Position numbers and translations under genes: made by a program | The notes under the pieces: generated by a model | Told to the model about the DNA's origin: nothing | Seen by the model: the letters and a program-made list of their open reading frames with translations, nothing else | Database searches by the model: none | Shown here: positions 7,481 through 7,675 of the stretch, piece after piece | How the letters are laid out: every line of letters begins with the position of its first letter | Numbering within the stretch: the first letter of the stretch is position 1 | Assembly (NCBI GenBank): GCA_029260155.1 | Contig: JAJDDU010000484.1 | Coordinates: 1-7,675, forward strand | Direction of reading: 5' to 3' | DNA: 7,675 nucleotides | Source of the DNA: Phycisphaerae bacterium | GTDB lineage: Bacteria; Planctomycetota; Phycisphaerae; UBA1845

Positions 7481-7675
7481 TCACCGACGTAAATCGAGCC
7501 GCCGCAAGCCGGCGTCCACAAGGCTGGCCGTCAGAATAACACCGCCGAGCACCACCTTCTGCCAAAAGTGCTCGACCTGCAACAGATTCAGACTGTTGTT
7601 GAGCGTGCCGATGATCAGCGCCCCGACCAGCGTCCCCGTGACGCTACCCCGACCGCCGAACAGGCTGGTCCCGCC
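7481..7675 (-). CDS. Sugar ABC transporter permease, RbsC family (C-terminal 64 residues)
   Basis: Only the end of this gene is inside the window; it enters from the right edge and stops at TGA 7483-7481. The visible 64 residues begin GGTSLFGGRGSVTGTLVGAL and continue with IIGTLNNSLNLLQVEHFWQK, the hallmark end of the ribose/xylose/AraH-type permease family (BPD_transp_2 fold). Two hydrophobic stretches, about 13-31 and 40-54 of the visible part, match its last membrane helices. In this family the permease works with a periplasmic sugar-binding protein and an ATPase with two nucleotide-binding domains; those genes would be expected further upstream, outside the window. The GH38 gene starts 20 bases later, so the transporter probably imports a sugar released by the operon's glycosidases. 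The real substrate cannot be told from the C-terminus. Confidence 0.9.
   Translation of the reverse strand, partial: GGTSLFGGRGSVTGTLVGALIIGTLNNSLNLLQVEHFWQKVVLGGVILTASLVDAGLRRLDLRR

Overview
The window carries five protein-coding genes, all on the minus strand, packed tightly in GC-rich DNA. No RNA genes, mobile elements, CRISPR arrays or long repeats were seen. Reading in the direction of transcription (high to low coordinates), it opens with the last 64 codons of an RbsC-type sugar ABC transporter permease (7481-7675). A secreted 1301-residue GH38 alpha-mannosidase follows (3555-7460), then a secreted 360-residue protein of unknown function (2459-3541), then a lipoprotein-like GH5 endo-beta-mannanase (1191-2459). 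After a 140-base gap with a candidate promoter comes the N-terminal 350 residues of a membrane-anchored FMN-binding glutamate synthase-like protein, which runs off the left edge (1-1050).

The first four genes look like one operon. Their junctions are 20 bases, 13 bases and a one-base stop/start overlap (TGATG). The likely theme is breakdown of mannose-containing glycans outside the cytoplasm and import of the released sugars. The GH38 enzyme would remove alpha-linked mannose, the GH5 enzyme would cut beta-1,4-mannan, and the transporter, of which only the tail is visible, would import a monosaccharide. The glutamate synthase-like gene is probably a separate transcription unit with no obvious link to mannan use.

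The organism is a GC-rich Gram-negative-like bacterium: signal peptides and a probable lipobox are present and GTG starts are used twice. Large secreted glycosidases with C-terminal beta-sandwich extensions, and a HupE-like secreted domain without its membrane part, would fit Planctomycetota or a related PVC group. That placement is a guess from gene style, not from a marker gene.

The least explained element is the 360-residue protein between the two glycosidases. Read by eye, it contains two diverged copies of one domain. It is translationally coupled to the mannanase, which makes it a candidate accessory factor of this glycan-degradation operon.
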